Shown piece by piece: positions 1 to 6,326 of a stretch of 9,142 nt of DNA. The notes beneath the pieces are model-generated. The model was not told where the DNA came from, ran no database searches, and saw only the letters and a list, made by a program, of their open reading frames with translations. The first letter of the stretch is position 1. Each line of letters starts with the position of its first letter. The stretch is from a bacterium (GTDB lineage: Bacteria > Chloroflexota > Dormibacteria > UBA8260 > Bog-877), in NCBI GenBank assembly GCA_021802115.1, contig JAKABA010000157.1, positions 1 through 9,142 on the forward strand, read 5' to 3'. The translations under genes and the position numbers were made by a program.

Positions 1-71
1 ACCCGGTCTTCCGGCAGCGGGCGGCGATCTTGCGACAGCTCCATCTCAGCGTGTTCGCGGGCTCGGGCTGA
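1..71 (+). CDS. 3' end of an unidentified gene (partial)
   Basis: Only about 22 codons are inside the window, read in the frame beginning at base 3 and ending at the TGA at 69-71. The peptide reads PVFRQRAAILRQLHLSVFAG followed by Ser-Gly-stop. Twenty of the 22 third codon positions are G or C, against far fewer in the other two plus frames, which is what a real gene in this GC-rich DNA should show. A terminator-like hairpin starts 18 nt after the stop, which fits a gene end here. The tail looks like an amphipathic helix and does not resemble the C-terminus of LexA, which I considered because of the LysM neighbour. The function is unknown and the fragment is too short to assign a family. The gene's existence is an inference from codon bias and context. 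Confidence 0.4.
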   Translation, partial: PVFRQRAAILRQLHLSVFAGSG

Positions 72-89
72 CCAGGGTCGTACGGCACC

Positions 90-120
90 GTCGTCCCACC
101 CTCACGGGGCGACTATGGTT
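90..120 (+). terminator. Possible intrinsic terminator after the upstream gene
   Basis: Bases 90-97 pair with 106-113 to give an 8-bp stem containing one G-U pair, closed by an 8-nt loop. It is followed by the modestly T-rich stretch TATGGTTT (113 onward). It lies 18 nt downstream of the stop at 69-71. The T-tract is interrupted, so termination would be weak or need help. Hairpins are also common by chance in DNA this GC-rich. Confidence 0.35.
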
Positions 121-207
121 TCGGTGACCGTGGAGCTGATGCGGCCCGCGCCGCCGACCGGCACCGTACTTCGGGGCGGAAGGACGGGAGGCGGCGTGGT
201 CCGGCGT

Positions 208-311
208 CCGCATCCCTGCGGGTCCGGGTGGCTCGCCGATGCCTCCACCCGGGCATGGTGGGCGGGGTGCGCGCCACGGCCCTTCCTTGCCGGAGCCCTC
301 TGATGGCGCAC
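208..311 (+). other. Run of three GC-rich hairpins in the non-coding leader
   Basis: The stretch 72-353 carries no gene I can support. Between the terminator-like hairpin and the promoter it holds three consecutive potential stem-loops. The first pairs CCGCA 208-212 with TGCGG 217-221 across a 4-nt loop. The second pairs CCGGGTGG 224-231 perfectly with CCACCCGG 245-252 across a 13-nt loop. The third, 267-311, pairs GTGC 267-270 with GCAC 308-311 and GCCA 273-276 with TGGC 304-307 around a 2-nt bulge, with an inner CGGC/GCCG stem (277-280 with 289-292). None resembles a riboswitch, SRP RNA, RNase P RNA or tmRNA core that I know. They end before the LysM promoter, so they would not be in its transcript. 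They may be read-through structures, a small RNA, or chance pairing in GC-rich DNA. Confidence 0.3.
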
Positions 312-316
312 CACAC

Positions 317-345
317 TTGACATCGGCACACTTGTTCGCTACTAT
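317..345 (+). promoter_or_regulatory. Sigma-70-type promoter of the LysM gene
   Basis: A perfect -35 hexamer TTGACA (317-322) is separated by exactly 17 bp from TACTAT (340-345), a 4/6 match to TATAAT that fits the TANNNT form common in actinobacteria. Transcription would begin about 352-354, at or next to the ATG at 354, so the mRNA would be leaderless or nearly so. The -10 lies entirely inside the spacer of a perfect inverted repeat (334-351), so a repressor bound there would occlude RNA polymerase. Confidence 0.75.
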
Positions 346-351
346 GCGAAC
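334..351. promoter_or_regulatory. Perfect inverted repeat over the -10: candidate operator
   Basis: GTTCGC (334-339) and GCGAAC (346-351) are exact reverse complements separated by 6 bp, and the spacer is the -10 hexamer itself. This is a classic position for a dimeric repressor. The gene behind it resembles SOS-induced cell-division suppressors, so LexA is the first suspect. However, the usual Gram-positive/actinobacterial LexA box is CGAAC-N4-GTTCG, whereas here the half-sites point the other way (GTTCGC-N6-GCGAAC). Either this lineage's LexA has a different recognition site or another repressor binds. The repeat is seen directly; the regulator is inferred. Confidence 0.5.
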
Positions 352-353
352 TA

Positions 354-677
354 ATGTTTCCAGTACCACGCGGACTTGACCGCCGTGATTCGCGCCGCGT
401 CCGGGAGCGCCCCTGGGAGGGCGAGCGTCGAGTCATCGTGCGCTTCCTCGTCATCGGAGCCATGGTCGCCACGTTCATGACGACTGGGGTTCTGGGGAGC
501 CAGCGCGCGGGAGGGACCTGGGTCACCGTCCGGTCCGGCCAGACCCTCTGGGGGATCGCCGTCCACCGCTACCCGAACACCGATCCCAGGCAGGCGGTGT
601 ATGACATCCAGGCGGCCAACCATCTGACCGGGGCGGCAATCTACCCCGGAGAGAGACTGTTGCTGCCGACCGAGTGA
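354..677 (+). CDS. Small membrane-anchored LysM protein, YneA/Rv2719c-like
   Basis: A 107-residue protein in three parts. The first is an Arg-rich N-terminal tail (about residues 1-26). The second is one hydrophobic segment (about 27-48, containing FLVIGAMVATF). The third is a LysM peptidoglycan-binding domain (about 56-105, with VRSGQTLWGIA near its start and YPGERLLLP at its end). This predicts one membrane span with LysM outside on the cell wall. Small proteins of this build include YneA of Bacillus and Rv2719c of Mycobacterium, which are DNA-damage-induced suppressors of cell division, so a similar role is plausible. Generic LysM wall proteins are the alternative. The ATG at 354 is chosen because it lies 8 nt after the -10, giving a leaderless mRNA; no Shine-Dalgarno precedes it. 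A GTG at 438, directly before the membrane segment, is the alternative start. The 3' end overlaps the convergent flavin-type gene by 37 bp. No lexA gene is visible next to it. Confidence 0.75.
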   Translation: MFPVPRGLDRRDSRRVRERPWEGERRVIVRFLVIGAMVATFMTTGVLGSQRAGGTWVTVRSGQTLWGIAVHRYPNTDPRQAVYDIQAANHLTGAAIYPGERLLLPTE

Positions 678-1174
678 GGCCCCACCGGGCCACCTCCCCA
701 TGCGAGCAGGGATTTCGGTGTGATCTGCAGCCAGCTCTGACACCAGCTGAGATCCCGGAGCTTGTGCATTGCCTGAACAGCCACCTCGGCGGGAAGGGCG
801 GCGGGGGACAGCGACGCCGTCGGCCCCTCGGCTCGGATTATGCGGTGTCCAGGCGACGCATCCGGTCCCACCACGACCGCGGCCCATGGGTGTGAACGCA
901 GATGGTGGGTGCGGCGTGCCCCCGGGCCGGCTGGGATCCAGATGTCGCCGCGGACGTCAAGGTGGAAGGAGACGGGGATGGCGTGGACCCGTTCTGCCTC
1001 GGCCAAGTAGGCGAGGACGCAGAAGCGGGAGCTGGCCGCCAAGTCCAGCAGTTCCCCGGGCGAGAGCCGGCGCTCAGGCGGCCAGGCGGAGCGCAGTCCG
1101 GCCCCCGCGTTCGCCCACGACCGCTCCAGCAGGCCGGCCAACTCGCCGTGGTCCGCGTCTCCTGATGCCAGCAT
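641..1174 (-). CDS. Pyridoxamine 5'-phosphate oxidase-like split-barrel protein
   Basis: A 177-residue protein resembling the broad PNPOx-like split-barrel family, whose members bind FMN, F420 or haem and act as small oxidoreductases. The family look is in the core. RFCVLAYLAEAERVHAIPVS (about 50-69) matches the first barrel strands. IWIPAGPGARRTHHLRSHP (about 79-97) matches the usual pattern in which a basic residue and the run before 'L..P' contact cofactor phosphate. The strand at about 98-118 ends in EGPTASL, where relatives read 'v.G.a'. No signal peptide or membrane segment is present, so it is cytosolic. The true substrate and cofactor cannot be read from sequence, and pyridoxine-phosphate oxidase activity should not be assumed. 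The ATG at 1172-1174 is chosen because the longer frame, up to 1276, would run into the divergent serine hydrolase and adds no family sequence. No clear Shine-Dalgarno precedes it. It overlaps the LysM gene tail to tail. Confidence 0.65.
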   Translation of the reverse strand: MLASGDADHGELAGLLERSWANAGAGLRSAWPPERRLSPGELLDLAASSRFCVLAYLAEAERVHAIPVSFHLDVRGDIWIPAGPGARRTHHLRSHPWAAVVVGPDASPGHRIIRAEGPTASLSPAALPAEVAVQAMHKLRDLSWCQSWLQITPKSLLAWGGGPVGPHSVGSNSLSPG

Positions 1175-1207
1175 GCGCCAATGATGCCGACCCAGGACCG
1201 GCCCCGG

Positions 1208-1213
1208 TATCCT
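1208..1213 (+). promoter_or_regulatory. Possible -10 element of the serine hydrolase gene
   Basis: TATCCT fits the actinobacterial TANNNT pattern and ends 7 nt before the GTG at 1221, which would make the transcript leaderless. No good -35 lies 17 bp upstream. The only gap between the divergent genes is 1175-1220 (46 bp), so promoters for both directions must fit there or inside the neighbouring coding sequences. Confidence 0.35.
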
Positions 1214-1220
1214 GCCAGAA

Positions 1221-2552
1221 GTGAGTGCCCTGGAGGTCGGCGTCGAGTCCCGGCTCCGCCAGCTGGTCGTCTCCACCCAGCGGCAGCGCCGCCTGCCCAG
1301 CCTGGTCCTGGTCGTGCAGGAGGGTGGCGTTCAGATGGGAGCGTTCGCCGCCGGTAAGGCAAACTTGGCGTCCGGCCTTCTGGCCGGGCCCGGGGTGCAG
1401 TATCGCGTGGGGTCCATCACCAAGACGGTGACCGCGGTCGCGGTCATGCAGATGGTGGTGGAGGGACGGCTCATGCTCACGGACTCTCTGGGCGAGCACT
1501 GGGAGGATGCGCCGCACCCGGATCTGGTGATCGGCGAGCTCCTGTGCCACACCTCGGGGCTCCAGCGGGAGCCGGTGGGAGAGGTCTGGGAGTCTCTGGT
1601 GATACCCACTACCGAGGAGCTCCCCGAGAACGCCGCCGGGGCCCGCCGCCTCTACCCTGGGGGCAGCTGGTGGCATTACTCCAATCTCGGCTACGCGCTG
1701 CTGGGAGAGCTGGTAGCGAGGGTCGCGGGCGAGAGCTGGCACGGATACGTCCGTCGCCGCATTTTGGAGCCGCTGGGAATGACTCGCACCTCGCTGCAGC
1801 CGCTGGCCCCGCATGCGCAGGGCTACGCCGTCGGGCCGTACTCCGACGACCTCATCGAGGAGGTGGCGGTGGACAGTGCCGGGATCGCCCCGGCGGCCCA
1901 GCTCTGGAGCACCGCCGCCGATCTCTCCCTCTGGTCCCACTTCCTGAACCGCGGGAACCCGGAGGTTCTGGTGGCGGAGGTCCTCGAGGACATGCGCACC
2001 CTGCGGGTGATGGCGGATCTGGAGGGATGGCATCTGGGGTGGGGGCTGGGTCTGATGCTCCTGCGCAGGGGGGCCCGGGCTTATCAGGGCCATACCGGGT
2101 CGATGCCCGGCTTCTTGGCCGCCTGCTTTGGGTGCCCAGAGCACGATCTCGGCGTCGCCCTGGTCACCAACTCAACCGCGTCGGTGGATGTAGCAGGGGT
2201 GGCGGCGCAGGCGCTGGACATCCTGGCCGACTCTGCCTGTCCCGAGGAGTGGGCCCCGGGGCCGCCGGTCCCAGTCTCGGTGCGGCCGCTGCTGGGGCGC
2301 TGGTGGACGGAGTGGAGCGAGGTGATCTTCAGCTGGCGTTCGGGGGTTCTCATGTCCCGCGCCGCCGATGCACCGGAGGAGGCGGCATGGCAGGGCTACC
2401 AGGAGGTGGAGCCGGATCTCTTCCGCTGCACCACCGGCTCACAACGAGGCGAGGATCTGCGCGTAGTCAGGGATTCCAAGGGCGAGGTGTGCAAGCTGTA
2501 CCTCGCCACCTATCCACTGACCCGTTCCCCTCGCCCGTTCGGAGCGGGCTGA
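1221..2552 (+). CDS. Serine hydrolase, S12 / class C beta-lactamase fold
   Basis: A 443-residue member of the beta-lactamase/penicillin-binding-protein-like serine hydrolases. All three active-site signatures are present. They are Ser-X-X-Lys as SITK (S65 nucleophile, K68), Tyr-X-Asn as YSN (153-155), and the third-box HTG (291-293, in GHTGSMPGF). The catalytic domain covers about 10-340. The last 100 residues (about 345-443, rich in Trp and Tyr) form a separate C-terminal region, probably a small beta domain as in many S12 relatives. There is no signal peptide or lipobox, so the protein appears cytoplasmic. That argues against a secreted beta-lactamase or DD-peptidase and favours an esterase or amidase-type activity on an unknown substrate. 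The GTG at 1221 is chosen because the protein aligns sensibly from there and the start follows a TATCCT -10-like element; there is no Shine-Dalgarno. It ends 1 bp from the stop of convergent glgB. A link to glycogen metabolism is not shown. Confidence 0.85.
   Translation: MSALEVGVESRLRQLVVSTQRQRRLPSLVLVVQEGGVQMGAFAAGKANLASGLLAGPGVQYRVGSITKTVTAVAVMQMVVEGRLMLTDSLGEHWEDAPHPDLVIGELLCHTSGLQREPVGEVWESLVIPTTEELPENAAGARRLYPGGSWWHYSNLGYALLGELVARVAGESWHGYVRRRILEPLGMTRTSLQPLAPHAQGYAVGPYSDDLIEEVAVDSAGIAPAAQLWSTAADLSLWSHFLNRGNPEVLVAEVLEDMRTLRVMADLEGWHLGWGLGLMLLRRGARAYQGHTGSMPGFLAACFGCPEHDLGVALVTNSTASVDVAGVAAQALDILADSACPEEWAPGPPVPVSVRPLLGRWWTEWSEVIFSWRSGVLMSRAADAPEEAAWQGYQEVEPDLFRCTTGSQRGEDLRVVRDSKGEVCKLYLATYPLTRSPRPFGAG
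2533..2549. terminator. Weak hairpin at the convergent 3' ends
   Basis: GCCCG (2533-2537) pairs with CGGGC (2545-2549), extended by a T-G and a T-A pair on the plus strand. It lies within the last codons of the serine hydrolase and just beyond the glgB stop, so it could slow polymerase from either side. Neither strand has a T-tract after it. With only 1 bp between the two stop codons there is no room for a conventional terminator. Confidence 0.2.
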
Positions 2553-2553
2553 C

Positions 2554-4788
2554 CTAGCTCGTCTGCGCCGTGGGCGCAATCCAGACGGTGGCGAGTGGAG
2601 GCAGGGTGAGCAGGGCGGAGTGGGGCAGACCATGCCACGGCGAGCCGTCGGCAGAGATCTCCCCGAGATTCCCAAGATTGCTCCCCTGGTAGTACGAGCT
2701 GTCGCTGTTGAGCAGCTCCCGGTAGGGGCCTGGGCCGGGCAATCCGATCCGGTACCCATGGCGGGGGACTGGCGATAGGTTGCACAGGCAGGCGAGGTGC
2801 CGCTGGCCATCTGCGGAGTAGCGCAGGAACGCGATCACGTTGGCATCGGCGTTGCTGGCGTCGATCCACCTGAACCCCTCGGGTACGAAGTCGCGCTCGA
2901 ACAAGGCTGGCTCCGCTCGGTAGATGCGGTTGAGATCGCTCACCATTCGCTGCACCCCCTTGTGGAAGGGCTGTTCCAGCAAGAACCAATCCAGCTGCTG
3001 GTCGGCGTCCCATTCGGACCGCTGGCCCCATTCCTGGCCCATGAAGATCAGCTGCTTGCCCGGATGGGCCCACTGGTAGGCCAGCAGCGCGCGGAGATTG
3101 GCGAACTTCTGCCAGTCATCTCCAGGCATCCGGGCCAGCAGTGAGCCCTTCCCGTGCACCACCTCGTCGTGTGACAGGGGTAGCAGGAAGTTCTCGCTCC
3201 ACGCGTACATCAGGCTGAAGGTGAGGGTGTTGTGGTGGTAGCGGCGATAGATGGGGTCATAGCCGAAGTAGTCCAGCGTGTCGTGCATCCAGCCCATGTT
3301 CCACTTCAACCCGAAGCCCAGCCCGCCCGAATATGTGGGGCGGCTGACTCCGGGCCAGGCGGTGGACTCCTCCGCCACCATGAGCGCGCCAGGATGCTCC
3401 CGGTACACCAGTGAGTTGACCTCTCGGAGGAGTTCGATGGCGTCCAGGTTCTCGCGTCCACCGAACCGGTTGGGGAGCCACTCCCCCTCCTTGCGGCTGT
3501 AGTCCAGATAGAGCATGGAAGCGACTGCGTCGACCCGCAGGCCGTCGACATGGAACTCGTCGAACCAGTAGAGCGCGTTGCTGACCAGGAAGTTCCGGAC
3601 CTCACGCCTGCCGTAGTTGAAAATCGCGGTGTTCCAGTCGGGGTGGAGGCCGAGGCGAGGGTCGAGATGCTCGTAGAGGGCGGTTCCGTCAAAGCGACCA
3701 AGGGCGAAGTCGTCCCGCGGGAAGTGGCCTGGAACCCAGTCCAGGATGACTCCGATCCCGCGCTGATGGAGGCGGTCGATCAGAACGCGAAGATCGTCCG
3801 GGTCCCCGTAGCGGGCGGTGGGGGCGAAGTACCCGCTGACCTGGTAGCCCCAGGATCCTCCGAAGGGGTGCTCCGCGATCGGCATGAGCTCGATGTGGGT
3901 GAAGCCGAGCTCGGCGCAGTAGCTGCTGAGCTGGTCGGCGAGTTCTAGGTAGCTGAGCGGCTCGCTGGCGGCCCCCTGGCGGTGACGCCACGACCCGAGG
4001 TGGGTCTCATAGACGCTGACCGGGCGCTCCAGGGGGTTGGCCGCGGCGCGTGCTTGCATCCAGGTCTGGTCTTCCCAGGTGTGCCCGCTCTGGACCACCC
4101 GGCTCGCCGTCCGCGGCGGTTGTTCCATCGCCTGGCCGCAGGGATCGGCCTTGTAGGCGGACCCCCCGTCGGGATGGAAGACCCAGAACTTGTAGAGCGC
4201 CCCGGGTCGCACCCCCGGGACGAAGAGCTCCCAGAAGCCGCTGAAGCCCAGATTGCGCATGGGCAGCCACTCCGCTTCCCACCCGCAGAAGTCACCGACG
4301 ATCCGCACCGAGGTTGCGTTGGGCGCCCAAACCGCAAAGGCGGTGCCATCGACTCCCTGGTGGCGCCGGAAGTGGGCCCCCAGATGCCTGTAGAGGTACC
4401 GATCGCGTCCCTCGGCCAGCAGGTGGATGTCGGTCTGTCCCAGGGTGGGGGAGAGGGAGTAGGGATCAGCCCAGCCGGTCTCCGGGTGGTCGGGATCTAG
4501 CACGGTGTACCCGGGCTCGCCGGAGGCCAGACGCCGTTCTACTTCATCGCTCCGACGCGGGTCCAGCTGAACCAGGTGGAAGCCGGAGGCGCCTGGGATC
4601 GGTGCGCTCGGAATCAGCTCGTCGCCGATGCGGCAGGCGATGGAGTGTGCCTGCGGGCGAAAGCCCACAATCTGGGCCCCGCTGGAGGTCCGGTGGAAGC
4701 CCAGAACGGAGTGGGGGTCGGCGAATCGGGCCTGGGCGATCAGCAGCAGTGAGTTGACGTCCAACGGTGTGTCTTCAGGTGAGATCAC
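2554..4788 (-). CDS. glgB: 1,4-alpha-glucan branching enzyme GlgB
   Basis: GlgB cuts alpha-1,4-glucan chains and re-attaches the piece through an alpha-1,6 bond, branching the polymer extended by GlgE. At 744 residues it has the full bacterial length. It contains an N-terminal N1-type domain (about 20-110, with DPHSVLGFH), a CBM48 glucan-binding domain (about 130-235), a GH13 barrel (about 255-625) and a C-terminal beta domain (about 640-740). The catalytic triad is visible: D420 in GLRVDAV, E473 in VAEEST and D541 in LSHDEVVHGKGS. Conserved blocks GSWGYQVSGYFAPT and FMGQEWGQ are also present. The GTG start overlaps the mak stop as GTGA (4788-4785) and has GGAG 7 nt upstream, so translation is probably coupled. 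It is the last gene of the operon and ends against the convergent serine hydrolase. Nothing is truncated or unusual. Confidence 0.97.
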   Translation of the reverse strand: MISPEDTPLDVNSLLLIAQARFADPHSVLGFHRTSSGAQIVGFRPQAHSIACRIGDELIPSAPIPGASGFHLVQLDPRRSDEVERRLASGEPGYTVLDPDHPETGWADPYSLSPTLGQTDIHLLAEGRDRYLYRHLGAHFRRHQGVDGTAFAVWAPNATSVRIVGDFCGWEAEWLPMRNLGFSGFWELFVPGVRPGALYKFWVFHPDGGSAYKADPCGQAMEQPPRTASRVVQSGHTWEDQTWMQARAAANPLERPVSVYETHLGSWRHRQGAASEPLSYLELADQLSSYCAELGFTHIELMPIAEHPFGGSWGYQVSGYFAPTARYGDPDDLRVLIDRLHQRGIGVILDWVPGHFPRDDFALGRFDGTALYEHLDPRLGLHPDWNTAIFNYGRREVRNFLVSNALYWFDEFHVDGLRVDAVASMLYLDYSRKEGEWLPNRFGGRENLDAIELLREVNSLVYREHPGALMVAEESTAWPGVSRPTYSGGLGFGLKWNMGWMHDTLDYFGYDPIYRRYHHNTLTFSLMYAWSENFLLPLSHDEVVHGKGSLLARMPGDDWQKFANLRALLAYQWAHPGKQLIFMGQEWGQRSEWDADQQLDWFLLEQPFHKGVQRMVSDLNRIYRAEPALFERDFVPEGFRWIDASNADANVIAFLRYSADGQRHLACLCNLSPVPRHGYRIGLPGPGPYRELLNSDSSYYQGSNLGNLGEISADGSPWHGLPHSALLTLPPLATVWIAPTAQTS

Positions 4789-6326
4789 AGGTCTTCTCCA
4801 TGCGCCAGCCGCGCGATCCCCTCCAAGGGGATGCTCAGCCAGTCAGGGCGGGTGCGGAGCTCGTAATCGACCTCGTAGAGCGCCTGGCCAATCTCCAGCA
4901 GCGCCAACAAGGCCTGCTGGTCCTCACCCGCGGGGCTGATCAGGGAGTCAATCCCCGGCTCCTGACGATAGGCGTCCCAGAACTCATTCCGCATGATCGC
5001 GGCCCAACTTCTGCCGTAGGGGGCGAGGGTACGCGCCGTGGCCTCATCGGGGTGGGCCTGCTGCCGGAGGGCGACCGCCGCCGCATAGTCGAAGGACCGG
5101 AGCATGCCGGCCACGTCCTGGAGCGGGCTGGCGTGCTCGGAGCGCTCCTGGATGGATGAGGCGGGGCGTCCCTCGAAGTCCAGGACATGCCAGCCGTCAT
5201 CGGTGCGGAGCACCTGCCCGAGGTGGAGGTCGCCGTGGATGCGGATCACCAACCCGGTCGGTTGGGCACGCTCCGTCTGCCGGAGCAGCATCTGGACGCG
5301 CGCCCGGCTGACGCGCAGTGGCTCCAACCTGGGGTCGGGATTGGCCAGCAGCGCCTCGAGGTGGTGCTGGATCCTTGCTCGGGCGCGGGCCAGGTCCGCG
5401 GTGGTGGCGGCGCGGGCGCGAACCTCCGGCTTGAGGTGCGGCATGGCCAGCGCCAGATGCATCCTGGCTACCAGCGTTCCCAGCTCCCGAGAGGCGGCCG
5501 TGAAGGCTCCGCCTTGTGACCGAACGGCATGGTCGCAGGTCTGCCGGGACGGGACCTCGCCGTCCGCGTCGGGAAGCAGGTCGGCCTGGAGGTCGCGCAG
5601 GGATGTGAGCGCCAGGGTGAACCCGTCGGTCCCGTTGCGCAGATACGTCTGCAGAATCCCCAGGGAGTGAGCCTCGCCGTTCCAGGATGCTTCGACCGCC
5701 AGCCAGGGCTTGGCGATTCCGGAGAAGCCCGCAACGTCCAGGGCCTCGAGGAGCTCCAGCTCGGGGTTCGCTCCCGGCCAGAGCCGGCGGAAGACCTTGA
5801 GCAGCAGCCTTTCGCCGAACACGACCATGGAGTTGCTCTGCTCCAGCGCCAGGGTCCGAGCCGACAACGGGGATGGGATCGGTGCCGGCTCGGGCCCCAG
5901 GCTGCGGACCCGCAGTTCTCCGGAGGGCTCGCCGGTCACGATCCCCGCCTCCCGAAGCCGCTCCAGCAGCATGGTCGCGTATTCCGGGTCGGCCAGGACG
6001 TCGGTCACCCAAAGCCCACCTTCCTCGCCCGCCGCGTCCGGTCCTGGCAGCCGGGCCACTATGGATGGGGCGGGCGGGGCTGGGGTGATCTCCTCAGAAC
6101 GCACCCCCAGCGGCAGCTGGTAGCGGGCTGAGCTGCCGTCCGCGAAGGTGACTTCGACCACGGCGACCAGGACGGCAGGAAGCTCTCGCTGGAGCCAGAA
6201 GATGGTGTCGGGCTCAACCCTGGTGATCTGCTTCTGCTTGTCGGCGAACCACCGTTGCTCGGGGAGCTGCGTGGGCAGCACTTCCCACAGAGGGTCGAGG
6301 GCGGCGCGTCCCAGCCGCACCGTCAA
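4785..6326 (-). CDS. mak: Maltokinase (Mak/Pep2)
   Basis: Mak phosphorylates maltose from TreS with ATP to give maltose-1-phosphate, the donor used by GlgE. The 513-residue protein has the two-lobed aminoglycoside-phosphotransferase-like fold of this family. The N-terminal cap includes PEQRWFADK (22-30), the family's usual start block. LLLKVFRRL (174-182) holds the probable ATP-binding Lys177. The catalytic loop is IHGDLHLGQ (363-371), with probable base D366, and the metal-binding motif is LDFEG (382-386). Its length is typical of a free-standing enzyme, and it is not fused to TreS as in some bacteria. The TTG start (6326-6324) overlaps the treS stop as TTGA and has GAGGA 6 nt upstream. A GTG two codons later (6320) is 12 nt from that site and fits less well. 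Its end overlaps glgB by 4 nt. The place between treS and glgB confirms the assignment. Confidence 0.95.
   Translation of the reverse strand: MTVRLGRAALDPLWEVLPTQLPEQRWFADKQKQITRVEPDTIFWLQRELPAVLVAVVEVTFADGSSARYQLPLGVRSEEITPAPPAPSIVARLPGPDAAGEEGGLWVTDVLADPEYATMLLERLREAGIVTGEPSGELRVRSLGPEPAPIPSPLSARTLALEQSNSMVVFGERLLLKVFRRLWPGANPELELLEALDVAGFSGIAKPWLAVEASWNGEAHSLGILQTYLRNGTDGFTLALTSLRDLQADLLPDADGEVPSRQTCDHAVRSQGGAFTAASRELGTLVARMHLALAMPHLKPEVRARAATTADLARARARIQHHLEALLANPDPRLEPLRVSRARVQMLLRQTERAQPTGLVIRIHGDLHLGQVLRTDDGWHVLDFEGRPASSIQERSEHASPLQDVAGMLRSFDYAAAVALRQQAHPDEATARTLAPYGRSWAAIMRNEFWDAYRQEPGIDSLISPAGEDQQALLALLEIGQALYEVDYELRTRPDWLSIPLEGIARLAHGEDL
4796..4799 (-). promoter_or_regulatory. Ribosome binding site of glgB
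   Basis: GGAG on the minus strand, 7 nt before the GTG at 4788-4786 and inside the end of mak. It supports the GTG start that overlaps the mak TGA. Confidence 0.7.

Noticed and set aside
83..167. Direct 9-bp repeat CGGCACCGT at 83-91 and 159-167
   Set aside because: Two short GC-rich copies within 80 bp can arise by chance. There are no further copies or symmetry to suggest a binding-site array.
115..303. 62-codon open frame on the plus strand in the leader region, preceded by GGGG
   Set aside because: It is rich in Gly, Arg, Pro and Trp with no recognisable motif, its third-position GC (about 80%) is only slightly above background, and it runs through three hairpins. It is most likely a chance open frame in GC-rich DNA.
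1175..1276. Longer form of the flavin-type protein starting at 1276
   Set aside because: It would overlap the start of the divergent serine hydrolase by 56 bp, and the added residues are low-complexity Ser/Thr/Arg with no family resemblance. The ATG at 1174 fits better.
1074..2144. Long 356-codon open frame on the minus strand opposite the serine hydrolase
   Set aside because: It is the antisense shadow of a gene with clear catalytic motifs. The peptide is rich in His, Arg, Gln and Pro with no domain, as expected for an opposite-strand frame in high-GC DNA.
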